In this document: positions 61,103 through 64,000 of the stretch, piece by piece
Layout of the letters: every line of letters begins with the position of its first letter
Position numbering within the stretch: position 1 is the stretch's first letter
Assembly (NCBI RefSeq): GCF_000012825.1
Contig: NC_009614.1
Span: 4,774,001 to 4,838,000, forward strand
Length of the DNA stretch: 64,000 bases
Direction of reading: 5' to 3'
Source of the DNA: Phocaeicola vulgatus ATCC 8482
Lineage (GTDB): Bacteria > Bacteroidota > Bacteroidia > Bacteroidales > Bacteroidaceae
The notes under the pieces: generated by a model
What the model was told of the DNA's origin: nothing
The model's database searches: none
The model's input: the letters and a program-made list of their open reading frames with translations, nothing else
Program-made: the position numbers and the translations under genes

Positions 61103-62227
61103 TTAGTTTTCTTTTTCCTTTTGAGGAAGATTTTGGGATAATATATCCAGCATTCTGTGCTCAAATTGTTGTAGAGTAAATTCACGACAGAATTTATCAT
61201 AACCGGCATTTCCCATTTTAACTCTTAATTCCTCATCATCCAACAACTTCGCAATACAATCAGCCAACGAATACGGATTCTGTTTTTCACAAATCAAGCC
61301 ATTTTCTCCATCTTTCACCATATCGGGGATGCCGCCTTCATTGGTTGAAATGGCTGGCAATTTATATTCCATGGCTTCTAAAATGACCAAAGGGAAACAC
61401 TCATTATAATAATAAGTTGGAAAAACAAAGACATCTGCTTGTTGAAAAAAAGCATTTTTTTCTTCTCCTACTTTTCGACCGACATAAGCAACCCTATCAT
61501 TCAAATCCCGTTTATCCACTTCTTCTGAAAACTGTACAGCATTAATCTCGGCTGTTTCTCCACCTACATACTGACAATTAAAAAGATACCCTTTTTCTTT
61601 CAATATTCTTAACGCATCAAGTAATACAAACACTCCTTTATTTATCAATAGATTAGAAAGAAAAAGTAGATAAGGGACTTCGTTTTTCCGTCTTGCTTCA
61701 AATTCTCCTTTACGTAAGTTTGGTATACCATTCGGACAAATATACACATCTTCTCTTTTTACATACTTGGCTATATCTTTATAAAGATTCTCTGCCAACA
61801 GAATTACTTTCAAATTGCTGAAAAAACGTTTATAAAAGAAGTTATAAACCCATTTACTCTGATAAACCGAAACGCCTTTATTGTGATAATGAGCTATGAC
61901 TTTGCACCCCATACTTTTCAGCATCTGCACTACAATAAAGTCTTTAAAAAAGGCTTTTCCTCCGGCATTCGGAGTGATATAAACCAATTCGGGACGGATT
62001 TCTCTTACAACGTGAGAAATATGCTTTAGAAGAAAGAAATACTTCAACAGCTTTTTTAAACTTATATGCCCAATATCAGACAAACTTCCTGCTGTAGCTA
62101 AATTTATACAAAAACAATCGAAAGAAGAATTTACCAACTCACTTTCTTGAATGTATTTCCCCATCATGGCTGCGCCATGTATAGGTGGAGGAAGATGAAG
62201 AATAAAAAGGATTTTAGGTTTCATCAA
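61103..62227 (-). CDS. Glycosyltransferase family 4 protein
   Basis: The 374-residue GT-B enzyme begins Met-Met-Lys-Pro-Lys-Ile-Leu-Phe-Ile-Leu-His-Leu-Pro-Pro-Pro-Ile-His-Gly-Ala-Ala and has the nucleotide-sugar end motif Glu-Ala-Met-Glu-Tyr-Lys-Leu-Pro-Ala-Ile-Ser-Thr-Asn-Glu-Gly-Gly (about 287-302) with Glu-Gly-Gly-Ile-Pro-Asp. It adds a sugar to a surface glycan. It begins 3 bases after the GT2-like stop. AT-rich like the rest of this cluster, as is common for capsule genes. Confidence 0.92.
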   Translation of the reverse strand: MMKPKILFILHLPPPIHGAAMMGKYIQESELVNSSFDCFCINLATAGSLSDIGHISLKKLLKYFFLLKHISHVVREIRPELVYITPNAGGKAFFKDFIVVQMLKSMGCKVIAHYHNKGVSVYQSKWVYNFFYKRFFSNLKVILLAENLYKDIAKYVKREDVYICPNGIPNLRKGEFEARRKNEVPYLLFLSNLLINKGVFVLLDALRILKEKGYLFNCQYVGGETAEINAVQFSEEVDKRDLNDRVAYVGRKVGEEKNAFFQQADVFVFPTYYYNECFPLVILEAMEYKLPAISTNEGGIPDMVKDGENGLICEKQNPYSLADCIAKLLDDEELRVKMGNAGYDKFCREFTLQQFEHRMLDILSQNLPQKEKEN

Positions 62228-62230
62228 CTA

Positions 62231-63130
62231 TCAAAATCTATAAACAAAATATATTATCCGGCTAAAAATTCGCTTTATGATGGAATGATAACCAATAGCA
62301 GAACGAAATAAGGATGGATGGATAGACACATTTTCCGGATATGTAAATTCCTTTTTTGCCGAGTTATCAAATATACAATGAAAACGACTCCAGCGCTTAC
62401 AGTTTGTACCTTTCCCATCAAAACCATCATTTTGCACTTTGCTTGTAACAGGAAATAAGGAAACTTTTTTTTGTAAGAACTGAGCAAAACAAAAGCGAAT
62501 AGCCCATGACTTATTCCTTCCACATTTCCAATCATTCAGCATCTTCCAACAATCGGAACCTCCCCATCGGTTAAATTCTTTTTTCAGTATGTGGTATTTA
62601 TCGAAATTCTCCAACTCCCAATCCACACTATTCCAGCGATCAGCCCAAGTAGCCCATCCCCATGAACTACTACGAGTGCAGAAATAAGTATCATATGAAT
62701 AATCTTTCGGCACTTTCACTTTATTAGAATATCCACAAATAGAAAACACACTCGTCTCTTCTTTGTACTTATCAAGACCTTGATTCATAAAAAAAAGAAA
62801 ATTGGGTGCAAGAATAAGATCATCTTCCAAAACTATTGCTTTACCATATCGGTTGATAACTTCTGTTACACCTTTTATAACAGAATTACCAAGTCCTTTA
62901 TTTTGCAATGCAAACTTATAATGAACCTCTTTAAACCCTGTTATAGATTTTACATAATCACGCACTTTTTCCACATTTTCCACTTCACCTTTTCGTTGGA
63001 AACGTGGTCCATCAACAAAAACATAAAGAACAGAATGTTTTGCTTCTTCATTCTGAAGCAAAGATTCTATTATAGCCTTTAATCCTTCTGGACGATTAAA
63101 GGCAAAAAGAATAACAGGAGTATATTCCAT
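62231..63130 (-). CDS. GT2/GNT-I-like glycosyltransferase
   Basis: The 299-residue GT-A enzyme starts with Pro-Val-Ile-Leu-Phe-Ala-Phe-Asn-Arg-Pro and contains Ala-Ile-Val-Leu-Glu-Asp-Asp-Leu (about 95-102), the metal-binding Asp-Asp motif with a preceding Glu, and Trp-Gly-Trp-Ala-Thr-Trp. This start and the Trp-rich middle are found in GT2-like/sugar-transferase proteins of Bacteroides capsule loci. Donor and acceptor unknown. Confidence 0.88.
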   Translation of the reverse strand: MEYTPVILFAFNRPEGLKAIIESLLQNEEAKHSVLYVFVDGPRFQRKGEVENVEKVRDYVKSITGFKEVHYKFALQNKGLGNSVIKGVTEVINRYGKAIVLEDDLILAPNFLFFMNQGLDKYKEETSVFSICGYSNKVKVPKDYSYDTYFCTRSSSWGWATWADRWNSVDWELENFDKYHILKKEFNRWGGSDCWKMLNDWKCGRNKSWAIRFCFAQFLQKKVSLFPVTSKVQNDGFDGKGTNCKRWSRFHCIFDNSAKKEFTYPENVSIHPSLFRSAIGYHSIIKRIFSRIIYFVYRF

Positions 63131-63181
63131 ATTATTTATTTCAGCCCATAAAATAATAAGCTAATACCAACTTGGAAATTA

Positions 63182-63363
63182 TTATTTCAAATCTTGAATC
63201 AAAAATTTTTGTTTGCCTCGTTTGGTTTTCTCTATTGTATCCACATAATGGATTACCAAATCAAAACCATGGGTAATAAAAAGCCTCTTCACTTCTTTTT
63301 CTATTTGCTCGTCATACCCTATCGATTTCACTATATATATAGCAACTTTACCTATTTCAGACT
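63182..63363 (-). pseudogene. Remnant of a CapK/PaaK-like adenylate-forming protein
   Basis: On the minus strand, an open frame of about 60 codons ending at the TAA at 63182-63184 reads Gly-Lys-Val-Ala-Ile-Tyr-Ile-Val-Lys-Ser and Ile-His-Tyr-Val-Asp-Thr-Ile-Glu-Lys-Thr-Lys-Arg-Gly-Lys-Gln-Lys-Phe, like the C-terminal domain of phenylacetate-CoA-ligase-type CapK proteins of capsule loci (the usual Pro-Arg-Thr-x-Ser-Gly-Lys is changed). No start and a stop just upstream show it is a fragment. The 63131-63395 gap otherwise shows nothing. Confidence 0.5.
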
Positions 63364-63395
63364 AATGAAGTTGCCAAGTCTGTATATGGTTTATC

Positions 63396-63998
63396 TCAAG
63401 TAACTTTATTATTTAAAAGAGAATAAAATAAATCCAACCATTTAGCACCTATGCATTCTATAGAATATTCTTTACTTTTATTTATAGAACAAGTGGACAT
63501 TTTCATCCATTTTTCATCATTTTCAATAAGCTCTATTATTTTTTTTCTATATTCATTGATTGAAAAAGGAGTAACTAAAATCCCATTCTTATCATCATCT
63601 ATAATATCCGAACAATTAGAAAAACTATTAAATGCCATTGGCACTACACCATACGACATTGCTTCCACCAAAACTAATCCAAACCCTTCAAATGCTGAAG
63701 CCATACAAAAAATCTTTGCTTTATCATAATATCCATCAGGCTTTTGAAATCCTTCAAATGAATAGTTAATAAGTTCCATATCCATTGCATACTTTTCCAT
63801 TTGTTTTCTTTTTTCACCATCACCTACAATCACCAACCGCCACTCTTTATACTTTTCTTCATGACAGATTCCACGCCATACTTCTAAAATTTTATCTACA
63901 CCTTTTTCTTGGCTGATCCTTCCCACAAAAAGAACTATTTTTTCTTTTTTTTCACTCCCTCCCCCATTAATAGTTACAGGATTAGAAATAGACAACAT
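63396..63998 (-). CDS. Glycosyltransferase family 4 protein, N-terminus outside the window
   Basis: The visible 200 residues are the C-terminal half of a GT-B enzyme: Glu-Lys-Ile-Val-Leu-Phe-Val-Gly-Arg-Ile-Ser-Gln-Glu-Lys-Gly-Val-Asp at the start of the donor domain and Phe-Glu-Gly-Phe-Gly-Leu-Val-Leu-Val-Glu-Ala-Met-Ser-Tyr-Gly near 115, the Glu-x7-Glu motif. The frame runs to the right end of the window. Its stop is at 63396. Confidence 0.88.
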   Translation of the reverse strand: MLSISNPVTINGGGSEKKEKIVLFVGRISQEKGVDKILEVWRGICHEEKYKEWRLVIVGDGEKRKQMEKYAMDMELINYSFEGFQKPDGYYDKAKIFCMASAFEGFGLVLVEAMSYGVVPMAFNSFSNCSDIIDDDKNGILVTPFSINEYRKKIIELIENDEKWMKMSTCSINKSKEYSIECIGAKWLDLFYSLLNNKVT

Positions 63999-64000
63999 CT

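Noticed and set aside
1..64000. tRNA, rRNA and CRISPR genes
   Set aside because: I saw no cloverleaf-like segments, rRNA motifs or spaced repeats on reading both strands; a covariance search was not possible.

Overview
The window is chromosomal DNA of a gut Bacteroidales, most like Bacteroides/Phocaeicola (the vulgatus/dorei type fits best; species is inference). The evidence is the recurring TAnnTTTG -7 promoter hexamer-like box shortly before many starts, A-rich leaders without clear Shine-Dalgarno sites, lipoproteins with short lipobox signals, an Rnf operon with RseC, a gadB-glsA-gadC acid-resistance locus, the DUF4248/HU-like/smalltalk/amidase cassette, and a capsule-type glycosyltransferase cluster. 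No rRNA, tRNA or CRISPR array was seen.

Layout. 59-7434: DUF3943 protein, a Crp/Fnr-type regulator, then three exported peptidases (C69 dipeptidase, C1B cysteine aminopeptidase, DPP-IV). 7605-9532: a frameshifted Wzi-like outer-membrane protein and a small lipoprotein. 9753-16615: aspartate ammonia-lyase, a YitT membrane protein, a LruC-domain lipoprotein, and a nucleotidyltransferase-galE pair. 16757-22551: the complete Rnf ion-translocating ferredoxin:NAD oxidoreductase operon (rseC-rnfBCDGEA), with an unusual cysteine-rich tail on RnfG. 22730-26270: threonine deaminase and two transporters.

26528-41028: acid/ion homeostasis. gadB and glsA make GABA from glutamine via glutamate; gadC exchanges glutamate and GABA; a channel with a non-canonical filter, a broken sensor kinase and NhaA lie near. 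The locus is split by cutC, a complete IS element and a transglutaminase-fold lipoprotein. 41121-51714: housekeeping genes (lepA, rarA, a dehydrogenase), a two-gene ATPase + Toprim-type pair that looks like a defence system, and two lipoproteins sharing a propeller-like domain, one with a metzincin-type zinc site.

51938-58650 is the most unusual part. It is a compact phage-like cassette: DUF4248 protein, HU-like protein, 34-aa smalltalk peptide overlapping an amidase, a small unknown protein, a MITE-like element, a primase-helicase and a DUF4373 replication protein, with a divergent small regulator at the far end. It carries 10-bp iteron-like repeats, three 23-bp palindromic repeats, and in-frame tandem repeats inside both replication genes. 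I infer a domesticated or satellite-like replicon with replication and lysis functions. After it come a PIN toxin-antitoxin pair with a perfect operator palindrome, and then the distal end of a surface polysaccharide locus on the minus strand (glycosyltransferases, WecG-type transferase, YjbH-like protein), continuing beyond the right edge.

Several genes (Wzi-like, sensor kinase, small regulator, a small ORF before cutC) each appear to need removal of one base to restore the frame. They may be real decay, phase variation or sequence error.
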